DNA from: Methylococcales bacterium | Lineage (GTDB): Bacteria > Pseudomonadota > Gammaproteobacteria > JABHGC01 | Reading direction: 5' to 3' | Length of the DNA stretch: 35,136 nucleotides | Assembly: GCA_018671575.1 (NCBI GenBank) | Contig: JABHHM010000166.1 | Coordinates: 1-35,136, forward strand | Shown here: positions 28,997-35,019 of the stretch, piece after piece | How positions within the stretch are numbered: position 1 is the stretch's first letter | Layout: every line of letters begins with the position of its first letter | Notes under the pieces: model-generated | Told to the model about the DNA's origin: nothing | The model's database searches: none | Seen by the model: only the letters and a program-made list of their open reading frames with translations | Position numbers and translations under genes: made by a program

Positions 28997-30667
28997 GTGA
29001 GTTTGAATAAGGTGTTTTTTGCAACGGTTATGCCGTTAATATTGATTAGTTGTGGTGGAGGTGATGGAGACTCTACGGCAGCTACAACGACGACTGATTC
29101 AACGAGTGGAAGTGAGGTTTATCCAACAGATTTGACGGTGTCATCTCCGACAAATACAGGATCATCCTCGACCACTCCCTTTTTGGCACCGTCTGCAAAA
29201 TCAGTGGCTAAAGCATTTTCTACTGAATATACGGTGGATACAGAAAAAGTTGATGCATTGTTGACAGGATTATCAACCTTTAAAAATAATTTTGATCCAG
29301 CAAAACTACAGCAACCAGCAACTGATGCTAATTGTTTTGGTCCGCAATTAATATATTCCAATCATCCAGATGGGTCACCTGATACCTCTCCACTTCCATC
29401 GGGGGATTTAGGCATCTGGCTGACATCAGAAACCACGGTGGGCAGTACTTTTAGGGGGAATGGATGTGCTGTTGCCCAGCTAAATAGTCGAATGGAAGAT
29501 ATTAAACTGAGAGTGTCTAATGCGTTAACTGCGTTGGCAGGTATTGTTGGTGCAATCAAAGATGGTGGTTTATCCTTTCCAGAGGATGGCGAAGAGATTT
29601 CTGTCGTTGATGCGTTGAATGCATTGAATGTTGAGGCAACTACCTTTGATTCTGTAAGTATTGGCAAAAATGGGGCTACTTTTACTTATCAGATTGCGCT
29701 AACCTATACCGATCCAAATGACTCTACTGATATTAGTCGTATGTTTTTACAGTTGAAACATGCGCCAGGTACGGATGAAAATAATTATAAAGGACTGTTG
29801 TCTTATCGAATAGAGGATCAGTTTAGTGGTGGCAATTGCCCAGTCAATGCATCCAGTCGAACGGATGTAACCTATATTGGATCGTTGCGATATGATAGAG
29901 ATTCTGCAACGGTTATGAATCTTCAGTTAAAAAATGGTGCGTTTTGTGGTCTGACGGGAACCAGTGAGGATGCCACTAATAAAATTGGAATTGATGATGA
30001 CGGTATTACGGATGCTTCTCAATTATTTGATGCAACAACAAAACTCAATGGATGGGCTGATAATTTTTCCATTTTTACAGCCAATTTTAATCCTTCAAAT
30101 GCTGTTGGTTCATATTCATATGCTTGGCAGGCTGGGAAAGACGATTCTCATTCAAGAGTGTTTAATATTCAGTTGAATGAAGCCAGCCCTGTGACCGTGA
30201 AATCCTACTATGGTTTTGGTGATCAGGTGACAGCAACCAATGGATCAATCAAAGGCTTTATTTGTAATTGGTCGGGGCCAGGTAATAACCATACAACGAA
30301 TTTTTTTGATTCATTGGCACAAAAACAGTTACTTCAATTTGATGAGACAACCAAAAGATTTTTAGTCACTGGGGAAAATTTAATTTATGCACCAACCAAC
30401 AGTTGTACTTATGACGGTAGTGGTACTTTTCTATATGATCGTGATCTTGATCAAGACTTGCTTAATGAAACTGCCGCTACCGTTAATGTTGGGTTGGGAG
30501 AAACACTGGTGTTGGATTTGCTCACAAAAAGTAGCACTACAGCAAATATTACCGAGACAATAACCGAAGAAGGTTATATTGCCAACAGCACCCGCATCGA
30601 CTTTTCCTTAGAGCATGATGCCCTGACGGGCAAATATTCTGCGAATGGTATAATTTTTTTACCATGA
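28997..30667 (+). CDS. Secreted lipoprotein of unknown function
   Basis: A 556-aa protein with a lipoprotein signal: basic start, hydrophobic stretch FATVMPLILIS and lipobox LISC at Cys19, then GGGDGDS and a Ser/Thr-rich linker (about 25–60) typical of surface-anchored lipoproteins. With Gly at +2 rather than Asp, it probably goes to the outer membrane. The start is GTG, with AAGGAG 7 bases upstream. The mature part is beta-rich and has scattered Cys residues (DANCFGPQ, GNGCAVAQ, GGNCPVN, GAFCGLTG, GFICNWSG, NSCTYDG), which could form three disulfides. I recognise no domain. It follows the cyclase gene by 78 bp and may share its transcript. The final codons run into an inverted-repeat element. 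Confidence 0.85.
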   Translation: MSLNKVFFATVMPLILISCGGGDGDSTAATTTTDSTSGSEVYPTDLTVSSPTNTGSSSTTPFLAPSAKSVAKAFSTEYTVDTEKVDALLTGLSTFKNNFDPAKLQQPATDANCFGPQLIYSNHPDGSPDTSPLPSGDLGIWLTSETTVGSTFRGNGCAVAQLNSRMEDIKLRVSNALTALAGIVGAIKDGGLSFPEDGEEISVVDALNALNVEATTFDSVSIGKNGATFTYQIALTYTDPNDSTDISRMFLQLKHAPGTDENNYKGLLSYRIEDQFSGGNCPVNASSRTDVTYIGSLRYDRDSATVMNLQLKNGAFCGLTGTSEDATNKIGIDDDGITDASQLFDATTKLNGWADNFSIFTANFNPSNAVGSYSYAWQAGKDDSHSRVFNIQLNEASPVTVKSYYGFGDQVTATNGSIKGFICNWSGPGNNHTTNFFDSLAQKQLLQFDETTKRFLVTGENLIYAPTNSCTYDGSGTFLYDRDLDQDLLNETAATVNVGLGETLVLDLLTKSSTTANITETITEEGYIANSTRIDFSLEHDALTGKYSANGIIFLP

Positions 30668-30758
30668 AGCACATGAAGACAATGAAGAAAAAACTTCAAT
30701 ATCTTCATGCACTTCATGGTAAAAATAAAAAATACCTATTATAAAACTTTGTTTTTCC
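30655..30758. repeat. Inverted-repeat element family F, copy 2, overlapping the lipoprotein stop codon
   Basis: TTTTTTACCATGAAGCACAT and ATGCACTTCATGGTAAAAA form a long imperfect stem around GAAAAAAC, with several ATGAAG/CTTCAT words. The sequence then continues CCTATTATAAAACTTTGTTT TTCC, which is also found next to copy 1 (613–700) in the opposite orientation. The lipoprotein stop TGA lies inside the left arm. It could also serve as the gene's terminator. The rest of the 200-bp gap to the antitoxin gene holds nothing I recognise. Confidence 0.7.
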
Positions 30759-30869
30759 GATACCTAAATATGATGTTTTAAGAGAGGGAAGTTATAGTAT
30801 TTTTTGATATATGAGGCAATGAATGGTATTTGTTGTCTCTATTTTTTTGAGGTATTGGGGGTAGCTTTC

Positions 30870-31109
30870 TTATTGTATACTTGATTCCTCTGGCCATTCG
30901 TCTTTGGTTAGTATTTCAACGGGGTCATAATTGGTTTGTATTTTACTCAGCGTGGGATGCGCTTCAGTTCTGTTTTTAGATTGATGTCTGTGGAGGTCTG
31001 CAATTGGCTTACCATTACGGCAGATAATAATTTCTTCATCTGATCTTTCTATTTTTGCCAGCAAAGACAATAAATTGGTTTCATTATCTTGAATGTTAAC
31101 GACTAACAT
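30870..31109 (-). CDS. Phd/YefM-like antitoxin, no toxin gene adjacent
   Basis: A 79-aa protein with the N-terminal pattern of Phd/YefM antitoxins: MLVVNIQDNETNLLSLLAKI followed by EEIIICRNGKPIADLHRH, the strand-turn of the DNA-binding dimer (GKPIA is typical). The C-terminal half is acidic and Pro-containing (YDPVEILTKDEWPEE), as expected for the flexible toxin-binding tail. Normally a PIN or RelE/Doc toxin gene follows within a few bases; here the next 200 bp are non-coding and the upstream neighbour, 11 bp away, is an aspartic protease. It is thus an orphan, or the protease gene takes the partner position. Confidence 0.82.
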   Translation of the reverse strand: MLVVNIQDNETNLLSLLAKIERSDEEIIICRNGKPIADLHRHQSKNRTEAHPTLSKIQTNYDPVEILTKDEWPEESSIQ

Positions 31110-31120
31110 GCTTGTTTTCC

Positions 31121-31540
31121 CTATTTAATCCTTTTCTTCGCTAAATACCGTGACTTTGGATTCACATCAATGGTTTGTAATTTAGGAACCAGCACAACAT
31201 CCATGTCTTCCATTGGGATTGCTCCCAATAACACTTCACTTTCTCCAGGTAAAACTGCGGCATTACAACTGGTTGTTCTATTTTTGAAATTAATAATAAC
31301 GGGACCAACCACGTCCATTTTTTTTAAAGTGCCATCAGCCAGTTCTGCTTCCATGGTGTCAATCACAGGGAGATCCAGTTGAGCTTTGATATGTTCATTG
31401 ATGCACATCATATAAGCTCCACTATCAACTAAAGCGCTGACGGTTTCTTTTTTAATTTCATTTTTCTGAATATATCCTCTGCGGGCTAATTCTACATCAC
31501 CTGCGCTGACTAATTCAATGTCTGCATAAATTAACCCCAT
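31121..31540 (-). CDS. Retropepsin-like aspartic protease (clan AA)
   Basis: A 139-aa single-domain protein. The catalytic loop ALVDSGAYMMCI (D39-S40-G41) is the retroviral-type D[ST]G motif, followed by the conserved strand pattern EAELADGTLKKMDVVGPV and the hydrophobic-hydrophobic-Gly motif VLLGAIPMEDMDVVL (about 104–118). Such proteins act as dimers with one Asp from each subunit; the natural substrate of bacterial stand-alone forms is mostly unknown. AGGAGG lies 9 bases before the ATG and overlaps the stop of the upstream 55-aa ORF. The operon context with DsrE-like proteins and a Phd-like antitoxin is odd. Confidence 0.82.
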   Translation of the reverse strand: MGLIYADIELVSAGDVELARRGYIQKNEIKKETVSALVDSGAYMMCINEHIKAQLDLPVIDTMEAELADGTLKKMDVVGPVIINFKNRTTSCNAAVLPGESEVLLGAIPMEDMDVVLVPKLQTIDVNPKSRYLAKKRIK

Positions 31541-31550
31541 TGTGTGCCTC

Positions 31551-31718
31551 CTAACAAGTAATCACTTTGTCACTTCCAGCTATTTTATCAATAATGTCGT
31601 CATAATTTTTATTTTCATAGAGATTTATGATCGTCACATCGGCCATTTTCTGATGTGAATCAATCATTTGTTGAGTGGCGGGGGAGGCTGTTTTTTTTAA
31701 TAAATAAAGTAGTTTCAT
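31551..31718 (-). CDS. Small 55-aa protein in the DsrE-like operon
   Basis: Not in the ORF track because it is short. The minus-strand ATG at 31718 opens a frame reading MKLLYLLKKTASPATQQMID and ending GSDKVITC. It starts 17 bp after the upstream gene and its stop TAG is part of the protease ribosome-binding site (TTAGGAGG), so it is fully embedded in the operon. Its size, strand-like start (KLLYLL) and C-terminal Cys recall small DsrH/TusB-type subunits that end in or near a reactive Cys, but the match is only by style and context. Confidence 0.6.
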   Translation of the reverse strand: MKLLYLLKKTASPATQQMIDSHQKMADVTIINLYENKNYDDIIDKIAGSDKVITC

Positions 31719-31735
31719 GGTTGATTGAATTGATG

Positions 31736-32005
31736 TTAATAGTTAATGATATGGTCAAATTCTAACAATTTGTGATAACACTCTTCCGTCGAAAGTTGTG
31801 TTGTTTGTTCATTATTTTTGACATTACTGTAGATGGGGAGTTCCATTTCTTCCGCAATTTCCAGCATCATTTCTATTTCGGCTGAACCATCAATTGTGGT
31901 GTCAATAAAAAATAGTTCAACCTCATCATCAAGGATGGTGATACCTGAACTCATGCGGATGGCTTCCTCTTGTCGGTCGTTGATGATGATTGCGATTTTA
32001 CTCAT
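31736..32005 (-). CDS. Small alpha/beta protein, possible DsrE/DsrF-fold partner
   Basis: An acidic 89-aa protein that alternates strand and helix: KIAIIINDRQEEAIRMSSGI, then DDEVELFFID, IEMMLEIAEEMELPIYSN and LLEFDHIINY. This order and size resemble DsrE/F-like subunits, but the usual reactive Cys is absent; the only Cys is in STEECYHKLL. It lies 12 bp after the DsrE-like gene, so the two are cotranscribed and may form a heteromer. If so, it would be a structural rather than a sulfur-carrying subunit. Confidence 0.65.
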   Translation of the reverse strand: MSKIAIIINDRQEEAIRMSSGITILDDEVELFFIDTTIDGSAEIEMMLEIAEEMELPIYSNVKNNEQTTQLSTEECYHKLLEFDHIINY

Positions 32006-32017
32006 GAACTTTTGTCC

Positions 32018-32320
32018 CTAAAAACTAATGATTCGGTCAGCACTATTGTGCATCATGGCATTTTGTAGTTGGCTACCTTCGGTAATGCTACTAGGAATCA
32101 TTTCAGCAGTAATTCCTCTGAGATGGCAACTTCGGTCACACAAACTCATGGAGATGTTTTCAGATTGACTTAAATCAATAATGTCTTCATCCTGACAATA
32201 AAATACACCTTCATCCATCATGAAAACAGTCACTTCATGATTTTTGGATCGGGCCGATTTAATTAAGCCGATAATATCTTCTTTGTATCCTTTGGTAATG
32301 AGTAACATTCCAAGAATCAT
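32018..32320 (-). CDS. DsrE/TusD-like sulfur-relay protein
   Basis: A 100-aa protein of the DsrE fold. It begins MILGMLLITKGYKEDIIGLI and continues with KNHEVTVFMMDEGVFYC, the strand that in TusD/DsrE leads to the active region. SMSLCDRSCHLRGI places a Cys where TusD carries its persulfide Cys, before the conserved RG; the extra nearby cysteines (YCQDE, RSC) could hold sulfur or metal. It is the first gene of a tight five-gene minus-strand unit. The expected role is cytoplasmic sulfur transfer, possibly with the DsrC-like protein encoded about 330 bp upstream. It is not a full TusD, so no symbol is given. Confidence 0.75.
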   Translation of the reverse strand: MILGMLLITKGYKEDIIGLIKSARSKNHEVTVFMMDEGVFYCQDEDIIDLSQSENISMSLCDRSCHLRGITAEMIPSSITEGSQLQNAMMHNSADRIISF

Positions 32321-32654
32321 TGTTTTTCCTTTCGATTGATTGAGAGCAAGCTACGGTCTTTGTGTTGAAAAGATTTTACTGAAATAATTTATAAAGTAAA
32401 TTGATTTAGGGGAGGAGAAATAAATAAATATCCAAGTTGCACAGGATTTTTGTTCACCTTTTAGGTGCAAAAAATAGGCATTTAGTCGACTACACAACTA
32501 TTTTTGCAATAAAAAAGGCGGATAAAAAGATTGTTATGCCCTTTGGGTACAAGCAAGTTGGGTGTTTATTTGTTGCGCATCCCCTTAGGAGGGTTTTCTG
32601 GTTTCTCCGTTTTAAGGTGAAACCAGAATAAGAAATGGTTTGGATTGTATGTTT
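32321..32654. other. Intergenic region separating DsrE-like and DsrC-like genes
   Basis: 334 bp with no gene; the 64-aa ORF at 32437 is inside a repeat. More than half is the family D element at 32406–32588. The remaining bases next to the DsrE-like start should hold its ribosome-binding site (GAAAGGAAAAACA on the minus strand) and perhaps a promoter, which I could not define. Confidence 0.6.
32406..32588. repeat. Palindromic interspersed repeat, family D, copy 2
   Basis: It begins TTAGGGGAGGAGAAATAAAT and ends TTGCGCATCCCCTTAG, matching copy 1 (3472–3634) end to end in the same orientation, with an extra stretch of about 20 bases (GATTGTTATGCCCTTTGGGT) near the right arm. The central hairpin TAGTCGACTA is slightly shortened. 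It sits between two genes that would otherwise form one sulfur-relay operon. Confidence 0.75.
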
Positions 32655-33014
32655 TTAATGAACTTCTTTATGATAGCAATCGTCAGGAGCTGGTAAGCCT
32701 GCAATTTTACATGCCTGGCAAACAGGCCCTTTAGGAAATAATCTGAATAAGTAAAGTTTGCCACCGTCAGGCGCAAATTCCGTTACCATGGTTTCTAGTA
32801 GGAGCCTAGAGCTTGCAGGGACTCCTTTGGATTGGTAATAATCTCTGAGATAATGAATGATGTCCCAGTGGTTATCCGATAGTCGTATACCGTCATCATC
32901 GGCAAATAATTCGGCAGATATTTCATTCCAGTTATTTGATTGCGTCGGTATGAAAGCGTATGGGTCTGCTGTAGTTTCTTGTGGTTTGAGGATGTATTTC
33001 ATGATATCGACCAT
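32655..33014 (-). CDS. DsrC/TusE-family protein with C-terminal extension
   Basis: A 119-aa DsrC-like sulfur carrier. The family core is clear: RLSDNHWDIIHYLRDYYQSK, then GGKLYLFRLFPKGP and ACKIAGLPAPDDC. The two redox cysteines of true DsrC are present with the canonical spacing (C102 and C113, ten residues between), whereas TusE has only the C-terminal one. Two features are unusual: CysB is normally penultimate, but here YHKEVH follows it, and there is an additional Cys99 (PVCQAC). The N-terminus is also longer than usual (ILKPQETTADPYAFIPTQS). GGAG lies upstream of the first ATG; Met5 is an alternative start. A role as a persulfide or trisulfide carrier is expected, but the partner is not evident. 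Confidence 0.85.
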   Translation of the reverse strand: MVDIMKYILKPQETTADPYAFIPTQSNNWNEISAELFADDDGIRLSDNHWDIIHYLRDYYQSKGVPASSRLLLETMVTEFAPDGGKLYLFRLFPKGPVCQACKIAGLPAPDDCYHKEVH

Positions 33015-33118
33015 AATTTAATCTCCATACGCATAAAAATAATTAATTTATAAATAAAAATTATATAATAACAATTATAGTTTGTTATTTGAGAAACTGT
33101 AAAAATCATGTGAGTATT

Positions 33119-33128
33119 TTGGTATAAT
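33119..33128 (+). promoter_or_regulatory. Extended -10 promoter for the response regulator gene
   Basis: TTGGTATAAT contains a consensus TATAAT with the TGn extension, 39 bp upstream of the start at 33168. The -35 (TAAAAA) is poor, which an extended -10 can offset. Confidence 0.55.
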
Positions 33129-33167
33129 TGTGAACGGCTTCACACTATGAGATAAAATGGAAAATTT

Positions 33168-33566
33168 ATGTTCTGGAAAAAGAAAGAAAAAAAACGCCCT
33201 GTTGTTTTAATTGCAGATGATGATAGTGTGATGCGAACAATACTTAGGTCAATTGTTGAAAAATTGGAGTGTAAAGATGTTATCGAGGTAGGTGATGGTA
33301 ACGAGGCCGTTGCTGAACTTGAAAAACAACGCATTACTTTGGCTATCATTGATATTAATATGCCAGAAATGGATGGGCTAGAAGTGTTAAAAATTATCAG
33401 TGAAAAATATGAGGATTGTTCGGTTGTTATGATCAGTGGTGATGCGGCATTAGATAGAATAAATAAGGCATCTGAATTGGGCGCAATAGATTTTATTGTT
33501 AAGCCTTTTAAAACAGAGGCGGTAGAGAAGAAGTTGTCAAAAATTACAAAAAAATTATTTAAATAG
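33168..33566 (+). CDS. Single-domain response regulator
   Basis: A 132-aa receiver with a short basic N-terminus (MFWKKKEKKRP). The acidic pair (IADDDS), phosphoacceptor D62 (IIDINMPEMDG), S90 in VMISGDA and K112 in IVKPFK are all in place, so it should be phosphorylated. It has no output domain. It has its own extended -10 promoter and stands apart from the chemosensory operon, between the divergent DsrC-like gene and the convergent fau. The kinase and target are unknown; it is only moderately similar to the CheY-like protein at 13021. Confidence 0.92.
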   Translation: MFWKKKEKKRPVVLIADDDSVMRTILRSIVEKLECKDVIEVGDGNEAVAELEKQRITLAIIDINMPEMDGLEVLKIISEKYEDCSVVMISGDAALDRINKASELGAIDFIVKPFKTEAVEKKLSKITKKLFK

Positions 33567-33574
33567 TTTTTTTA

Positions 33575-34171
33575 TTAAATTTTTTTATTAAAGCAGTATA
33601 CTTTTTTTTCTGTAATAATTTCATTCAATGGAATGTCCCAGTTATTCGATTTTAAATTGTCAATTTTCTGAAATTCGTAAGCAATGCCGATTAAGTGAGG
33701 CTTTTTCCAGTATGACCGATGTTTTAAGTAGGCTAAAGTCCGATCATAAAATCCTCCTCCCATGCCTAGTCGGTTGCCAGTTTCATCAAAAGCAACCAAT
33801 GGCATCAAAATAACATCTATGCTCCATGTTGGTTTTATATTTCGGGGTGTTTTTCGAGGTTCTGCGATACCAAAACGGTTATAAGTTAAAGCCGCGCCTA
33901 GTTGATGAGGGAAAAAATACAGTGATTGGCTGGGTTTTGCTTTTAACACTGGAAATAAGCAGGTTTTATGCTGGGTATGGGCTTGCTCTAGGATGTGTAG
34001 AGGACTTGCTTCGCCAGCATGGGGGAAATATCCTGCAATCGTTTTGCTGAAACGTAATTTTTTGCATTGCAGGCTATTGTTAAATATTGCGACAGATTTG
34101 GATTGTTGTTCTGAGTCAGTTAAATTTTTTCGTTTTTGACGGATGTATTTTCTGATGTCGAGGTTATTCAT
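33575..34171 (-). CDS. fau: 5-formyltetrahydrofolate cyclo-ligase
   Basis: It converts 5-formyl-THF to 5,10-methenyl-THF with ATP, returning a storage folate to one-carbon metabolism. I place the start at Met23 of the track ORF (34171), giving 198 aa beginning MNNLDIRKYIRQKRKNLTDS, because the upstream part of that ORF extends towards the 6S RNA and the resulting length fits the family. The ATP/folate-binding signature GNRLGMGGGFYDRTLAYLK is present, with VILMPLVAFDE just before it. The gene follows 6S RNA and zapA on the same strand, the order usual in gammaproteobacteria, where 6S RNA and fau (ygfA) are cotranscribed. It converges with the response regulator gene, 8 bp apart. Confidence 0.93.
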   Translation of the reverse strand: MNNLDIRKYIRQKRKNLTDSEQQSKSVAIFNNSLQCKKLRFSKTIAGYFPHAGEASPLHILEQAHTQHKTCLFPVLKAKPSQSLYFFPHQLGAALTYNRFGIAEPRKTPRNIKPTWSIDVILMPLVAFDETGNRLGMGGGFYDRTLAYLKHRSYWKKPHLIGIAYEFQKIDNLKSNNWDIPLNEIITEKKVYCFNKKI

Positions 34172-34194
34172 GTGGTATTTTTTGTAGATAAAGA

Positions 34195-34380
34195 ATAACC
34201 CCCGCAGGTGACGTAGACAGCAGACGCCTCGAACCATAGTTCTTAGGTGGGGGATAAATGCAATATATCAGGCTTTCCACTACGAGGCGGACTTGCACAA
34301 CAACATTACGAAGCATCCTCCGTGGCGTTAAATTGTGGCTCAAGAATTTTTGCTGATTTACAATTCACCGCAGGGGTTAA
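34195..34380 (-). ncRNA. ssrS: 6S RNA
   Basis: 6S RNA binds the sigma70 RNA polymerase holoenzyme and represses many promoters in stationary phase. The location between zapA and fau is the conserved position in gammaproteobacteria. On the minus strand, AACCCCTGCGGTGA near the 5' end pairs with TCACCTGCGGGGGTT near the 3' end as the closing stem. GCCACGGAGGATGCTTC and AAGTCCGCCTCG lie in the arms flanking the central region, and the 3' part has the hairpin CCTAAGAACTATGGTTCGAG that resembles the corresponding arm of the E. coli RNA. The length of about 185 nt fits. The exact ends are estimated to a few bases. Confidence 0.85.
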
Positions 34381-34439
34381 TATAAATTTAAACCTAAATT
34401 GACTGAATTTCAAATGAAAAATGTAATCTATTTGGGAAT

Positions 34440-34763
34440 TTATTGATCAAGAGTAGCGGTTGGTGAATTGCCAGAGTCAAGAAAACTACTGATTTTATTA
34501 TATAGCATTTCTATTTGTATACTGGAATCACCTGAGAGTCCTTGAGATTGTTGTTTTTGCATTAATTCATGGGTAATGTTAAGAGCCGCCATGACGGCTA
34601 TTCTTTCAACACCAACCACTTTCCCTGATTTACGTATTTCTCTCATTTTACTGTCTAAATAGTTTGCTGAAGTGATTAATGCTTCTTCTTCATTGGGGTG
34701 GCAAGCAATGCGATATTCTTTTTCCATGATTTTGACTGCTGTAGGGGTAACTTCGCTGCTCAT
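34440..34763 (-). CDS. zapA: Cell division protein ZapA
   Basis: ZapA binds FtsZ and bundles protofilaments at midcell. The 107-aa protein has the N-terminal globular region with VKIMEKEYRIACHPNEEEAL and a long C-terminal coiled coil (RIAVMAALNITHELMQKQQ onward) that forms the tetramer. The conserved ALNITHEL segment is present. Its start overlaps the stop of the upstream zapB-like gene by 4 bases (ATGA), so the two are translationally coupled. 6S RNA and fau follow downstream on the same strand. Confidence 0.94.
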   Translation of the reverse strand: MSSEVTPTAVKIMEKEYRIACHPNEEEALITSANYLDSKMREIRKSGKVVGVERIAVMAALNITHELMQKQQSQGLSGDSSIQIEMLYNKISSFLDSGNSPTATLDQ

Positions 34764-34999
34764 GAGTTTTCTTCCATTTCTTTAAGACGCACAATCATTG
34801 ATTCTACTCGTTCTCTGGCCAGTTCATTCTTTTGCACTAGATTGGTTCTTTCAGCCACTAAAATAGATTGGCGTTGACGTAGAGAATCATTTTCTTCACT
34901 TAATTTTTGGCACGCATTAATTAATTCCAGTGTTTTTGATTCCAGTGATTTCATATCAGGTTGGAAATGTTCAGTATTTGTGGTGTGGTTTGATTCCAT
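34760..34999 (-). CDS. ZapB-like coiled-coil protein (TIGR02449 type)
   Basis: A 79-aa, almost wholly coiled-coil protein (LESKTLELINACQKLSEEND, RQRQSILVAERTNLVQKNEL, then MIVRLKEME). A small coiled-coil gene just before zapA is a standard gammaproteobacterial arrangement, and the QRQSILVAERTNLVQKNE stretch is typical of the TIGR02449 family, which is thought to take part in division with ZapA. The 4-base overlap with zapA supports a shared function. It is shorter in N-terminal conservation and not evidently orthologous to E. coli ZapB, so no symbol is assigned. Confidence 0.85.
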   Translation of the reverse strand: MESNHTTNTEHFQPDMKSLESKTLELINACQKLSEENDSLRQRQSILVAERTNLVQKNELARERVESMIVRLKEMEENS

Positions 35000-35019
35000 T
35001 ATGTTATTCCTAAGTCAAG

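Noticed and set aside
31121-31540. Retroelement or prophage origin for the retropepsin-like gene
   Set aside because: No reverse transcriptase, integrase or phage genes nearby; stand-alone clan AA proteases are known in bacterial chromosomes.
32437-32631. 64-aa plus-strand ORF
   Set aside because: Entirely within or beside the family D repeat, lacks a ribosome-binding site, and copy 1 does not preserve it.
33575-34237. Upstream extension of fau to 34237
   Set aside because: The extra 22 codons run into the 6S RNA 3' end; Met23 gives the family length.
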